From assembly GCA_964616755.1 (NCBI GenBank), contig CAZTSI010000008.1, forward strand, positions 1 to 64,000: a stretch of DNA of 64,000 nt, given 5' to 3'. Every line of letters starts with the position of its first letter. Position 1 is the stretch's first letter. The notes beneath the pieces are model-generated. The model was not told where the DNA came from. It saw only the letters and a list, made by a program, of their open reading frames with translations, and made no database searches. This document shows, one piece after another, positions 9,039 to 17,816 of this stretch. This DNA comes from CAYNFR01 sp964616755 (GTDB lineage Bacteria > Bacteroidota > Bacteroidia > Chitinophagales > Saprospiraceae). Made by a program: the position numbers and the translations under genes.

Positions 9039-9552
9039 GGGCTATCACTAACTCATAGAGTAAAAGATCCTTCAATTGTGGCACGGAATGCTGACGTTCG
9101 GCTAAATGCATACCTATCTCAGGATGTTCTATCATTCGAATAGATCTGGTATTATTAGGGCGGACAATGGCATATACTTTTGTACAAGCAAGTCTTGTTT
9201 TTGCATCTTCGAGAATGGCTTTTGCGGCTTCAATGGCGTATCCTTTTCCTTGAAATTCACTGAGCATCGCGTAGCCAATATCGGGGTGATCTAGATAATC
9301 GCGTTGTAGCAAGCCGCAAATACCTATAGCTTGATTGTCAGGTTGTACCCCTATTCTCATTAAGCCAAAATCATTTCGTTCGTAACTCTCCAATGGACCT
9401 TGGGTAATGTAATTTCTAGCATCTTTCAGATTTTTGATGTCTCGATCACCAATATATTTTATCCAGCCAGGCTCGTTGAGTAAACAGAGAATAAAGGCTT
9501 CATCGACAAACGAAAGCTTTGATAATATAAGTCGTTGCGTATGGAGTTTCAA
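9025..9552 (-). CDS. GNAT N-acetyltransferase, RimJ/RimL type
   Basis: A 175-residue acetyltransferase of the RimJ/RimL-like GNAT group. It opens with the family signature TQRLILSKLS, has IGICGLLQRD and DIGYAMLSEFQGKGYAIEAA (the acetyl-CoA binding motif A, around Gln-Gly-Lys-Gly-Tyr), and a VRPNNTRSIRMIE motif B. A TAA stands directly before the first codon, so translation must start at TTG. The substrate (ribosomal protein, small molecule or other) cannot be decided. It converges on the S9 peptidase, with a 4-bp gap. Confidence 0.85.
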   Translation of the reverse strand: MKLHTQRLILSKLSFVDEAFILCLLNEPGWIKYIGDRDIKNLKDARNYITQGPLESYERNDFGLMRIGVQPDNQAIGICGLLQRDYLDHPDIGYAMLSEFQGKGYAIEAAKAILEDAKTRLACTKVYAIVRPNNTRSIRMIEHPEIGMHLAERQHSVPQLKDLLLYELVIAQKPT

Positions 9553-9685
9553 TTATTACGTTTTTTTATTCGGAAAAGTAATGAGAATCGTTCTATACAA
9601 GATATGATAAGTGGTTTCGCGCATAAAATTCTTTGTCAATATTGAATAAATACTAGTTTCGCATAGGAATAAAAATCTAACTCGT

Positions 9686-10060
9686 ATGAAAAAGTATATG
9701 GTCGCAGCCGCATGTATATTGAGCCTGCATTTAGTCAGTTGCACTGGTGGTGAAAAGTCAAAGTCGTCTTCTGCGGACACTTCTGATAATGCTATTGCCG
9801 CTAAAACATCTGCCGCTCCTGAGGTTGAAGAAAACAAGAAAGGAAAGCTAATCTTCAAACAGTACTGTGTGATTTGTCATGGAGCTGATGGGAAGCTTGC
9901 CGTAAGCAATGCAACGGATCTGAGTGCCAGCAAACTAAGTCTGGAAGATCGTATAACACAAATCACGAATGGCAAGGGTCTGATGACTCCATACAAAGAT
10001 ATTCTCAGCGTTGATCAGATAGAGGCCGTAGCTGATTATATTGAAGTCTTGCGCAAATAA
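9686..10060 (+). CDS. c-type cytochrome lipoprotein
   Basis: A 124-residue protein with a lipoprotein signal (lipobox LVSC, Cys19), a Ser/Ala-rich linker, and a small class I cytochrome c domain. The single heme site is CVICH (Cys61, Cys64, His65), with GADG following. GLMTPYKD contains the likely distal Met ligand. The fold ends with IEAVADYIEVLRK, as in monoheme cytochromes. It sits only 11 bp before a TonB-dependent receptor gene on the same strand, which suggests a common transcript. It may shuttle electrons in the periplasm or serve metal reduction at the envelope, which is inference. Confidence 0.88.
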   Translation: MKKYMVAAACILSLHLVSCTGGEKSKSSSADTSDNAIAAKTSAAPEVEENKKGKLIFKQYCVICHGADGKLAVSNATDLSASKLSLEDRITQITNGKGLMTPYKDILSVDQIEAVADYIEVLRK

Positions 10061-10071
10061 CGCACTTATAC

Positions 10072-12111
10072 ATGTATGTTAGTAGTAAGGCGCTAGTATG
10101 TGCCATATGCCTGAGTTTTGGCTGTCTAAGTGCACAAGTAGATAGTATTTGGGCGAGTCTTGATACTATTTACATCAAGGCTGACCGTCTTGGTAGAACT
10201 ACCAACGAGCTTCTAGCCTCGGGCAATACTGTGCAACTCGAAGGATTAACACAACAAGTTGGTGCTACCGTTTTTCCATTGTTACAAACTGTTCCGGGTG
10301 TTTTTATTAGCAACGAAAGTAATCTTGCACAAGATGTACGCATATCTGTGCGTGGGTTTGGTGCGAGATCCGCGTTTGGCATACGTGGTATTAAACTAAT
10401 CGTTGATGGAGTGCCTGAGACTACGCCGGATGGACAAGGGCAACTAGACAATCTTGATCCATTGGCCATCGCCTCAATGGCGGTGATCAAAAGCCCTTCT
10501 GCCAGTCAGTTTGGTAACGCAAGTAGTGCCGTCGTTCAAATCAGCACTTATAGTCAATTTAGCACTCCCTACGTCCATATTGGCATTCGAGGTGATCAGT
10601 TAGGAACATCGAAAATTTTTGCTGATTTGGGCTGGAGGCTTAAAAAAGGTCAATTTCAGATGACAGCCTCTCATCTTGACGCAACAGGATATAGGCAGCA
10701 CAACGATAGCAAGGCTTCTATATTTAGCTTTCGCGGTTTACATTATTTAGGTGAGAATAGCCGTGAAGAATTGCGTTGGCAGATTTCCTATGCGCATAGT
10801 CCACAAGCCCAGGATCCTGGAGCCATCAACTTGATAAGTGCTGAAGAAAATCCACGCCAAGCCAGGCCGCAAAATTTACTATTTAATGCTGACGAAGAGA
10901 TTCGGCAACTACGACTCAGTACACAGTATAAAAAGGTATTTTCCAATTTCCTATTTGAAAGTCAAGCTTATTTTTCTGCCCGATCATTCTTGGGTCGGTT
11001 ACCATTTAGATTAGGCGGGTGGAATCAGTTTGATCGTCAATATGGTGGGCAATCGAGTCAGTTTACTCAATATCAATCCTTTTTTGGAGGGGATAATAAA
11101 GTATTAGTAGGGTATGATTTAGCTTTTCAAAGAGACCATAGAGCGCGATTTAATAATAATCAAGGTGAGCAAGAAGCATTGAGTCTGGACCAACATGAAC
11201 GATTTGATGTGCTTTCTTTTTTCGTAGCCGATAACTGGAAGAAGGGATTGTGGCAAGTGGATGTTGGCCTTCGCTATGATGTCAATTGGATAGGAATTAA
11301 AGATAACTTTCTGTCTGATGGCGACGATTCAGCAACTATACAATTGCCAGCGTGGAGTCCTTCGTTGGCCCTTGGGTATACGCTAGCCAAAGGGCAGCTT
11401 TTTGTCAATTATCACCGCAGTTTTGAAACACCTACCTTGACAGAATTAGGTAATAACCCGTCAGGTCAAGGAGGCTTTAACCTAGCCTTGAAGCCACAAG
11501 TTGCACATTCGATAGACATGGGTGGACGTTGGGATCATAATAAGTTTTCAGCCGAATCAAGTATTTATCATATTTGGACTCAGGATGAGTTTTTGCCTTA
11601 TGAACTAGCGTCCATGCCGGGGCGATTATTTTATCGAAATGCTGGAAGAACAGAGCGTCTGGGGTGGGAAACAAGTTTAAGCCACCAATTGGGGGAGCAT
11701 TGGACGTGGTCGGTTTCTGCTTCGATTAGCCAAATGGAATTTGCAGATTATACGGTCGGATCGAATAATTTTGACGGTAATACTTTGCCTGGAATCCCTC
11801 AAAAGCAGTGGGGAGCCAGATGGATATATAATCCAGCACCTATTCAATTATCTATGAGTTATCAAGGGATTGAAGGCTTTTATCTAAATGATGCCAATGC
11901 CTTGAAGGTAAATGACTACCACTTGGTGGACATTAATGCAACTTACCATTTGAATATGCCAAAGAATTTGTCGGTGGAATTGTATATAGCCTGTCGCAAT
12001 TTGCTAAATCAGCGATATTTTGACAATATTCGGATTAATGCGTCTGGTGGCAACTACTACGAACCAGGCCCCAATAGACGCTGGGATGCAGGCATAACAC
12101 TAAAATTTTAA
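10072..12111 (+). CDS. TonB-dependent outer membrane receptor
   Basis: A 679-residue outer-membrane receptor with a short signal peptide ending near SAQ. The plug domain is visible at about residues 45-155 (LLQTVPGVFISNES, ISVRGFGARSAFGIRG, VDGVPETTPDGQGQ). A C-terminal beta-barrel ends in the aromatic strand RRWDAGITLKF. There is no carboxypeptidase-regulatory or SusC-type N-terminal extension, so it belongs to the FecA/siderophore-like rather than the SusC group. The tight link to the cytochrome lipoprotein suggests metal, heme or siderophore uptake. The ligand is unknown. Confidence 0.9.
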   Translation: MYVSSKALVCAICLSFGCLSAQVDSIWASLDTIYIKADRLGRTTNELLASGNTVQLEGLTQQVGATVFPLLQTVPGVFISNESNLAQDVRISVRGFGARSAFGIRGIKLIVDGVPETTPDGQGQLDNLDPLAIASMAVIKSPSASQFGNASSAVVQISTYSQFSTPYVHIGIRGDQLGTSKIFADLGWRLKKGQFQMTASHLDATGYRQHNDSKASIFSFRGLHYLGENSREELRWQISYAHSPQAQDPGAINLISAEENPRQARPQNLLFNADEEIRQLRLSTQYKKVFSNFLFESQAYFSARSFLGRLPFRLGGWNQFDRQYGGQSSQFTQYQSFFGGDNKVLVGYDLAFQRDHRARFNNNQGEQEALSLDQHERFDVLSFFVADNWKKGLWQVDVGLRYDVNWIGIKDNFLSDGDDSATIQLPAWSPSLALGYTLAKGQLFVNYHRSFETPTLTELGNNPSGQGGFNLALKPQVAHSIDMGGRWDHNKFSAESSIYHIWTQDEFLPYELASMPGRLFYRNAGRTERLGWETSLSHQLGEHWTWSVSASISQMEFADYTVGSNNFDGNTLPGIPQKQWGARWIYNPAPIQLSMSYQGIEGFYLNDANALKVNDYHLVDINATYHLNMPKNLSVELYIACRNLLNQRYFDNIRINASGGNYYEPGPNRRWDAGITLKF

Positions 12112-12115
12112 TAAA

Positions 12116-13096
12116 TTAAAGAGCCAATATCTCGGACATCTTCAAAAGATCAGGATTTAATTCCTTACTTTTATTGATGGCATCATCAAAGCTTGTGATC
12201 GAAATCGTATCGTTTAAGATGCCTAAGGCCACATTACTTTTCCCCTCCAACAAGTTAATAACAGCGCCATAGCCTAATCGACTAGCTAAAACTCGATCAA
12301 AAGCACTCGGCGATCCCCCTCTTTGCAAATGCCCAATAACAGTTACTTTACTGTCTATGTCATGCTCATCTTTCAGTATTTTAGCCAAATCCATTGCGTT
12401 ACCATTTTGATTGCCTTCGGCTACAACAACCATATTAAAGAGCTTACGCCTTCTGGCGGCTTTCTTAAGGTATTCGGTCAGTTTTTCAATGGGGGTATCC
12501 GTCTCAGGAAGGAAGATAAAGCCAGCCCCCGTGCCAATACCCGTATTTAAAGCAATATAACCAGCATGGCGACCCATTACTTCAATAAAAAATAAGCGAT
12601 TATGCGAATCCGCCGTATCTCTTATTTTATCGATGGCCTCCACAGCTGTATTGATTGCCGTATCAAATCCGATGGTATAATCTGTACCATAAATATCATT
12701 ATCAATCGTACCAGGAAGTCCTACAAATGGAATGTTATAGGTCTCGGTAAAGATTTTAGCTCCCGTATATGTACCATTCCCACCAATAGCTACGCATGCA
12801 TCGATGTCGTGCGCTGACAGCGTTTCATATGCTAAATCTCGTCCCTCTGGGGTGCGAAACATATCACTTCTGGCAGTTTTTAACATAGTCCCACCCATAT
12901 GGATGATATTGGCCACGTCACTTTTCTCTAAACGCTTGATCGTTCCGTTGATCATACCATCGTAGCCGCCATAAATGCCGTACACGTGCAGATCCATATA
13001 TATACCTGTCCGGACAACAGCTCTAACAGCAGCATTCATTCCTGGGGCGTCGCCACCAGATGTAAACACAGCTAACCTTCTAATCTTTTTATTCAT
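12116..13096 (-). CDS. pfkA: 6-phosphofructokinase, with Asp-to-Asn change at Mg site
   Basis: PfkA phosphorylates fructose 6-phosphate in glycolysis. The 326-residue length, TSGGDAPGMNAA (residues 12-23), the catalytic loop PGTIDNDI with Asp132, VMGRHAGYIAL, and GHLQRGGSPSAFDR all fit ATP-dependent PfkA. Odd point: the family's GGDGS/T segment reads GGNGTY, with Asn107 where E. coli Asp103 helps bind Mg-ATP. The Gly after it is retained, as in ATP- rather than pyrophosphate-users. The gene's ATG overlaps the stop of the sugar kinase upstream (ATGA). Confidence 0.93.
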   Translation of the reverse strand: MNKKIRRLAVFTSGGDAPGMNAAVRAVVRTGIYMDLHVYGIYGGYDGMINGTIKRLEKSDVANIIHMGGTMLKTARSDMFRTPEGRDLAYETLSAHDIDACVAIGGNGTYTGAKIFTETYNIPFVGLPGTIDNDIYGTDYTIGFDTAINTAVEAIDKIRDTADSHNRLFFIEVMGRHAGYIALNTGIGTGAGFIFLPETDTPIEKLTEYLKKAARRRKLFNMVVVAEGNQNGNAMDLAKILKDEHDIDSKVTVIGHLQRGGSPSAFDRVLASRLGYGAVINLLEGKSNVALGILNDTISITSFDDAINKSKELNPDLLKMSEILAL

Positions 13097-13923
13097 CGGT
13101 GATTACGCATTAATCCTTCAATTGGCTGTCTTAAAAAACGTCCCGAAGATAAACCTTCTTTCGAAAGTTTTAAACGCAGTATATCTTGAAACTGGTATCC
13201 AATGGATCCGACAAAATGCACCTTTGTATTCGTAGAGGGTATAATGGGCAATACCATTTTTTGTATAAACTGATCAAAGATTTCATTCGTAACTCTTTCT
13301 TGAAGTTCAGGGGACAATTGTGGAAGTAGCTTTGCAAACGAGGCAAGATAGCTTCGCGGGCTTGTTTGTTTGTATAGATGAGCAGTAGCTTCCTCTTGTC
13401 GAATACCTACATATGCCCTTATAATTTCGTTGTCAGCATTCGTCAACCAAGCTCGTGTGAAGTGTAAATATATAAGCTGTCCTAAACGAAAACCGCTTCC
13501 TTCATCTCCTAAGAGATAACCACCTGAATGGATGCGTCGAATTATACGCTCTCCATCAAAAACAGCAGTATTCGATCCAGTGCCGAGTATACAGATCATA
13601 CCCTTTTCTGCACCCATCGTGGCGATCGCCGCGCCTAGAATATCATCTTCGACGAGGCATTTTTTCAATGTAGATAGGTGCTCAAGACAAAAGTTTGCGA
13701 TAGATGAATTGATCTCCTCATTGATACATCCAGCACCATAATAATATAGTGTGGCAGGCATATTGACCGCTAGTGCTGTGCAAATCCTCGATAATTTCTC
13801 CCAATAGTCGACATCGGTAACGGGATTCATGCCATCAAAGGATAAGACTTGCTTTGAATCATTCGAATTGGATAAAATAGCAACATCTGATTTTGTAGAA
13901 CCAGCATCAATGATTACTTTCAT
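13093..13923 (-). CDS. N-acetylglucosamine kinase-like BadF/BadG family ATPase
   Basis: A 276-residue ASKHA-fold kinase. The phosphate-1 loop IDAGSTKSDVAI is at the N-terminus, the phosphate-2 segment is MICILGTGSNTAVFDG, and LLGDEGSGFRLGQ is the strongly conserved family motif. HFVGSIGYQF lies near the C-terminus. Bacteroidota homologues are usually annotated as GlcNAc or glucosamine kinases. It overlaps pfkA by four bases and its start is 38 bp from a divergent peptidase gene, so the pair is probably one transcript feeding amino-sugar phosphates towards glycolysis. Confidence 0.82.
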   Translation of the reverse strand: MKVIIDAGSTKSDVAILSNSNDSKQVLSFDGMNPVTDVDYWEKLSRICTALAVNMPATLYYYGAGCINEEINSSIANFCLEHLSTLKKCLVEDDILGAAIATMGAEKGMICILGTGSNTAVFDGERIIRRIHSGGYLLGDEGSGFRLGQLIYLHFTRAWLTNADNEIIRAYVGIRQEEATAHLYKQTSPRSYLASFAKLLPQLSPELQERVTNEIFDQFIQKMVLPIIPSTNTKVHFVGSIGYQFQDILRLKLSKEGLSSGRFLRQPIEGLMRNHR

Positions 13924-13961
13924 TTCTAATTATATACTTATCGCATAACAATAATACTACG

Positions 13962-15545
13962 ATGAAAATGAATTCAACACGAGTCATCATTATTTTACTT
14001 ATTTTCAGTGGCTCTCTCAGGGCTCAAAAAGCTGCTGAAACACTCAAAAATAGAGTAATAGAACGCATAGATAATAATGCAAAACAGGCGCAAGTAATGG
14101 TGGATAAGGTCTTTAGCTTCGCTGAGCTTGGATTTCAAGAATACGAGACCTCTAAGTATATTACGGATATATTGCAAAAAAATGGATTTATTATAGAGCA
14201 TAACATATCTGGTATTCCTACAGCATGGATGGCTCGCTGGGGTAGTGGCAAACCTGTTATCGCGCTAGGAAGTGACTTGGATTGTATTCCGAAAGCCTCG
14301 CAAAAACCAGGTGTCGCCTATCACGATCCTATCATAGCTGGGGCACCAGGACATGGCGAAGGACACAACGCAGGAACACCCCTAAATGTGCTAGCTGCAT
14401 TGGAGTTGCAAAAAATTATGAGTGAAGAGAACATTTCAGGTACTTTGGTTATTTGGCCAGGTGTAGCCGAAGAGTTAGTAGGTACCAAAGCTTTTTATAC
14501 ACGTGACGGCTATTTTGATGACATCGATATTTCGATATTCACCCATGTCGGCGATAATATGGGTGTTTCTTATGGCCAGGCAAGAGGGACAGGCTTAATC
14601 TCGGTTGAATATACCTTTGAAGGAGAGGCGGCTCACGCAGCAGGCTCTCCATGGCGTGGAAGAAGTGCGGCTGATGCCGTGGAACTTATGAATATAGGAT
14701 GGCAATATCAACGTGAACATCTTGATCCATTACAACGATCACATTCGGTGATCAAAAACGGAGGCGATCAGCCTAATGTAGTTCCTTCTGAAGCCTCCAT
14801 TTGGTATTATGTACGTCATGTGACTTATCCAAAAATTATGGAGTTGTATGATCGTTTAAATAAAGTAGCGGATGGTGCGGCGCTCATGACGAATACCACC
14901 GTATCGCGTAAAGTGTTAGGGAGTGCTTGGCCTAGACATTTCAATAAGGTAATCGCTGAAGCAATGTACGAAAACATTAAGGTCGTCGGCCTGCCTAGAT
15001 GGTCAGAAGATGATCATCGATTAGCGAAAGCACTGCAAAAGGAAGTGAACGCGGGCGAGATAAAAGGTCTAGATACAGAAATCGATGAGCTCGGCATTCC
15101 TGTCAAAAATCCTGTTAGTGGTGGGTCTGATGATATTGGTGATATCAGTTGGAAATTGCCAACAGTTACCTTACGATTTCCATCTAACATACCTGGACTT
15201 CAGGGGCATCATTGGTCAAATGCTGTAGCTATGGCTACACCAATAGCACATAAAGGAGTAGTCGCTGGATCGAAGGTAGTGGCAACAACCGTGTTGGACA
15301 TACTATTAAATCCCACTCTTGTAGAAGATGCTTGGAAATATTTTAGAGAAGAACAAGGCATGGAAATTCAATACGTGCCAATGGTCACTGAAAGCGATTC
15401 ACCAGCGATTTATTTGAATAAGGAAATAGACACTGAATTTAGGCCTCAATTAGAAGCATTTTACTATGATGAAACTAAGTACAACTCTTATCTCGAGCAA
15501 CTAGGGATAGTATACCCAACCGTAAAGGCGGAGATAAAACCTTAG
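13962..15545 (+). CDS. M20 family amidohydrolase, AbgB-like, exported
   Basis: A 527-residue zinc amidohydrolase of the M20D group, close to p-aminobenzoyl-glutamate hydrolase subunit B. A signal peptide covers about residues 6-21 (ending LRAQ). Metal-site segments are LGSDLDCIPK, APGHGEGHNAG and GVAEELVGTKAF. A dimerisation or lid domain follows around HAAGSPWRGRSAADA. The last metal region is SGGSDDIGDISW. It probably hydrolyses aminoacyl- or folate-breakdown-type amides in the periplasm. No AbgA partner is adjacent. Confidence 0.87.
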   Translation: MKMNSTRVIIILLIFSGSLRAQKAAETLKNRVIERIDNNAKQAQVMVDKVFSFAELGFQEYETSKYITDILQKNGFIIEHNISGIPTAWMARWGSGKPVIALGSDLDCIPKASQKPGVAYHDPIIAGAPGHGEGHNAGTPLNVLAALELQKIMSEENISGTLVIWPGVAEELVGTKAFYTRDGYFDDIDISIFTHVGDNMGVSYGQARGTGLISVEYTFEGEAAHAAGSPWRGRSAADAVELMNIGWQYQREHLDPLQRSHSVIKNGGDQPNVVPSEASIWYYVRHVTYPKIMELYDRLNKVADGAALMTNTTVSRKVLGSAWPRHFNKVIAEAMYENIKVVGLPRWSEDDHRLAKALQKEVNAGEIKGLDTEIDELGIPVKNPVSGGSDDIGDISWKLPTVTLRFPSNIPGLQGHHWSNAVAMATPIAHKGVVAGSKVVATTVLDILLNPTLVEDAWKYFREEQGMEIQYVPMVTESDSPAIYLNKEIDTEFRPQLEAFYYDETKYNSYLEQLGIVYPTVKAEIKP

Positions 15546-15560
15546 TAAAAAGGAGCAGCC

Positions 15561-16655
15561 TTATTGAAAGGATTTCTTTTTGTCTAAAAAGTACTTTTCA
15601 AAATAGTGATATGATAGGTGAGCCACCACGAAAGTGCATAGCATTAGAGCCGCATAAAATACCCAAAGATGTTCGTTCACCAATTGATGCAAGAAGGATA
15701 CTTTAAACAATAAAAATCGAAGTGCGACAGAGATAAAAGGATGAAACACATAGATACCATATGATATCGTCCCGCCGTAAATTAAAGGTCGATATTCTAA
15801 CGAAAGTTTGCTCGAGGGACTTACCAAGCTAATCATTAATACACTAAAAGCAAGACCGACGAACAGATGCTGTGGATCTTGTTCTATATGTCGAGTGAAA
15901 AGTAAATAGCCCAAAACGGATAAAGACAACCATTGCAATATTCCATAGCGAAAGAAATGATGGATTTGAGTAGGATATTGATGATACCAATAGCCTAATA
16001 AACAACCCCAAAGTAAAAAGTGAAAGCGCAATGTTTTATTGATGAAAAAATAAATGGTTTCTGACCACCCAAACAGCTCATAAAAATTTGCGATGTGAAA
16101 AATCAAATAACCTGTAAAGGCAATAGGCAATGTCCAGTGAACTCTTGATTTGATCAAAGGAATTATGAATACGATTGGGAATAAGAGATAAAACTGCTCT
16201 TCAACGCCAATACTCCAAAGCGCATATGTCGGCCCGACCAAGTCCCATTTAGCAATCACCCAATTGGGGATAAAAAGCAGATAGTATAGGAATCCCTCCC
16301 ATGGGGGAAAGGTATAATAGCTCTGGTCATAGATCATAGGATACAATATCCCCACAGACAAAAAACCAAGGAAAACGATCATATAGTATAAAGGGAAAAT
16401 ACGCAAAATACGACGGATGAAAAATCGACGAATATTTACTACCCCTGCGGCATTAAATTCCCTGCAAGCAAGAAAACTCAACAAAAATCCCGAGATTATA
16501 AAGAAGAAATCCACTGCCACGTGCCCTTTGGTAAATATTGGATGTGCGCTGTACCAAGAAGAATCTATTTGTCGTAATGCTCCGTTAGTGTGAAACAAAA
16601 TCACGAGCAAGGCGGCAAAAAATCTTAAAGCATGAAGACCCTTTAGATAGAACAT
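15561..16655 (-). CDS. acyltransferase 3 (OafA/YrhL-type) membrane protein
   Basis: A 364-residue integral membrane protein of the acyltransferase-3 family, with about ten hydrophobic segments. The family start LHALRFFAALLVILFH carries the His proposed to be catalytic. AVDFFFIISGFLLSF and RRILRIFPLYY are the other conserved segments. SIGVEEQFYLLFP marks TM5-6. It should O-acylate a surface polysaccharide or lipid, substrate unknown. It ends a minus-strand run (DUF58, PPK2, S4 protein, acyltransferase) with 12 bp before it. Confidence 0.9.
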   Translation of the reverse strand: MFYLKGLHALRFFAALLVILFHTNGALRQIDSSWYSAHPIFTKGHVAVDFFFIISGFLLSFLACREFNAAGVVNIRRFFIRRILRIFPLYYMIVFLGFLSVGILYPMIYDQSYYTFPPWEGFLYYLLFIPNWVIAKWDLVGPTYALWSIGVEEQFYLLFPIVFIIPLIKSRVHWTLPIAFTGYLIFHIANFYELFGWSETIYFFINKTLRFHFLLWGCLLGYWYHQYPTQIHHFFRYGILQWLSLSVLGYLLFTRHIEQDPQHLFVGLAFSVLMISLVSPSSKLSLEYRPLIYGGTISYGIYVFHPFISVALRFLLFKVSFLHQLVNEHLWVFYAALMLCTFVVAHLSYHYFEKYFLDKKKSFQ

Positions 16656-16667
16656 TTATGCAGCTCT

Positions 16668-17066
16668 TTAGTCAAACAAGTCGTACTGTCTTAATTTATA
16701 GTCTTCAATATCCCTACGTTGTCGTTTGGTAGGTCTACCGAGCCCCCTATCTCGTTGTTCCATTCTACCTTTACCAACAAACCAGTCATCAAACTTGTTA
16801 AGCTCCTCAGCCGTCGTCAGATCGCGAAAACATTCTTGCGCTAGCGGTGCAGATACGCGTTTATCGATCAGCTTGATAACTTCAAACACGAGGTTGAAGC
16901 CGTTCTTTTTTACTTCTATTATGTCCCCAATACTGATCAAGAATGAAGGTTTTTGCGACTTGTCGCGTATTTTAACACCATTAGAACGGCATACATCGCT
17001 GGCCATAGTCCTTGACTTAAATATCCGTACCGACCATAACCATTTGTCCAGACGAGCCTTATCCAT
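16668..17066 (-). CDS. S4-domain RNA-binding protein, Hsp15 (HslR)-like
   Basis: A 132-residue protein with an N-terminal S4 domain (ARLDKWLWSVRIFKSRT, residues 4-20) and GDIIEVKKNGF as the second S4 strand. The C-terminal tail is basic. The length and order match Hsp15/HslR, which binds 50S subunits carrying stalled nascent chains. Its stop-to-start spacing with PPK2 is 6 bp. There is no heat-shock promoter that I can identify. Confidence 0.83.
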   Translation of the reverse strand: MDKARLDKWLWSVRIFKSRTMASDVCRSNGVKIRDKSQKPSFLISIGDIIEVKKNGFNLVFEVIKLIDKRVSAPLAQECFRDLTTAEELNKFDDWFVGKGRMEQRDRGLGRPTKRQRRDIEDYKLRQYDLFD

Positions 17067-17072
17067 AATGTA

Positions 17073-17816
17073 CTAGTCTGTTTTAGCAGTTTTTAAGGTA
17101 AACTCCATTTCATTCAATGTTTCAAGTATCTTGGTAGCGATGAAATAATCTCTATACCAACGACTATCTACAGGGGCAACGATCCACGGGATGGTATTGC
17201 AACGATTAATACATTCTTCATAACACGACATATATGTGTCCCAATGCTCTCTTTCGTTCCAGTCATTAGGATTATGCTTCCAATATTTTGTTGGGTCATC
17301 AATGCGTTCTTGTAATTTTTCTGCTTGCCTGTCTTTAGAAATATGCATGTAAAATTTTAATATTCGGGTGCGATTGTCATGGACCAACAATTGTTCAAAT
17401 GCATTAATAGCATCAATGCGCATATCCACTCTTGGCTCGTCAATCCAGCCATGAACTCGTTGGATGACTATGTCTTCGTAGTGCGATCGATTGAAGATCA
17501 CTACTTGCCCTTGTGCAGGGACTAATTTGTGGACACGCCACAAAAAGTCATGTGCAAATTCTACATCAGTTGGCTTCTTAAAGGCATGGGCCGTGAGACC
17601 CGATGGGTTAGAGTATCTAAATATCTTCCTTGTCGCCCCATCTTTACCTGAGGCATCCATTCCCTGGAAGATGACCAATAGGGCTTGTTTGCCCTCTGCA
17701 TACAGGAGATGTTGTTTTTCAGCGATCGCTTTGCTAAGTTTATTTGTAGCGTGTTTATAATCTTCTTTTGTTGCCCCTTTTGGCGGTGTTGTGGGTAGTT
17801 GGCTAAGTTTAATCAT
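17073..17816 (-). CDS. PPK2 family polyphosphate:nucleotide kinase
   Basis: A 247-residue PPK2-family kinase that transfers phosphate from polyphosphate to nucleotides. Walker A is GMDASGKDGAT (residues 52-62), Walker B is VIFNRSHYEDI (about 106-116), and the lid region holds KFYMHISKDRQAEKLQERIDD. NDWNERE and APVDSRWYRDY are further family blocks. It is a single-domain member. Its stop abuts the S4 gene and its start directly follows the DUF58 stop with no gap, so the three are probably co-expressed. The nucleotide preference (ADP or AMP class) is not decided here. Confidence 0.9.
   Translation of the reverse strand: MIKLSQLPTTPPKGATKEDYKHATNKLSKAIAEKQHLLYAEGKQALLVIFQGMDASGKDGATRKIFRYSNPSGLTAHAFKKPTDVEFAHDFLWRVHKLVPAQGQVVIFNRSHYEDIVIQRVHGWIDEPRVDMRIDAINAFEQLLVHDNRTRILKFYMHISKDRQAEKLQERIDDPTKYWKHNPNDWNEREHWDTYMSCYEECINRCNTIPWIVAPVDSRWYRDYFIATKILETLNEMEFTLKTAKTD

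Noticed and set aside
9556..9858. 100-codon minus-strand frame
   Set aside because: It is antisense to the cytochrome lipoprotein signal region and is low in information content.
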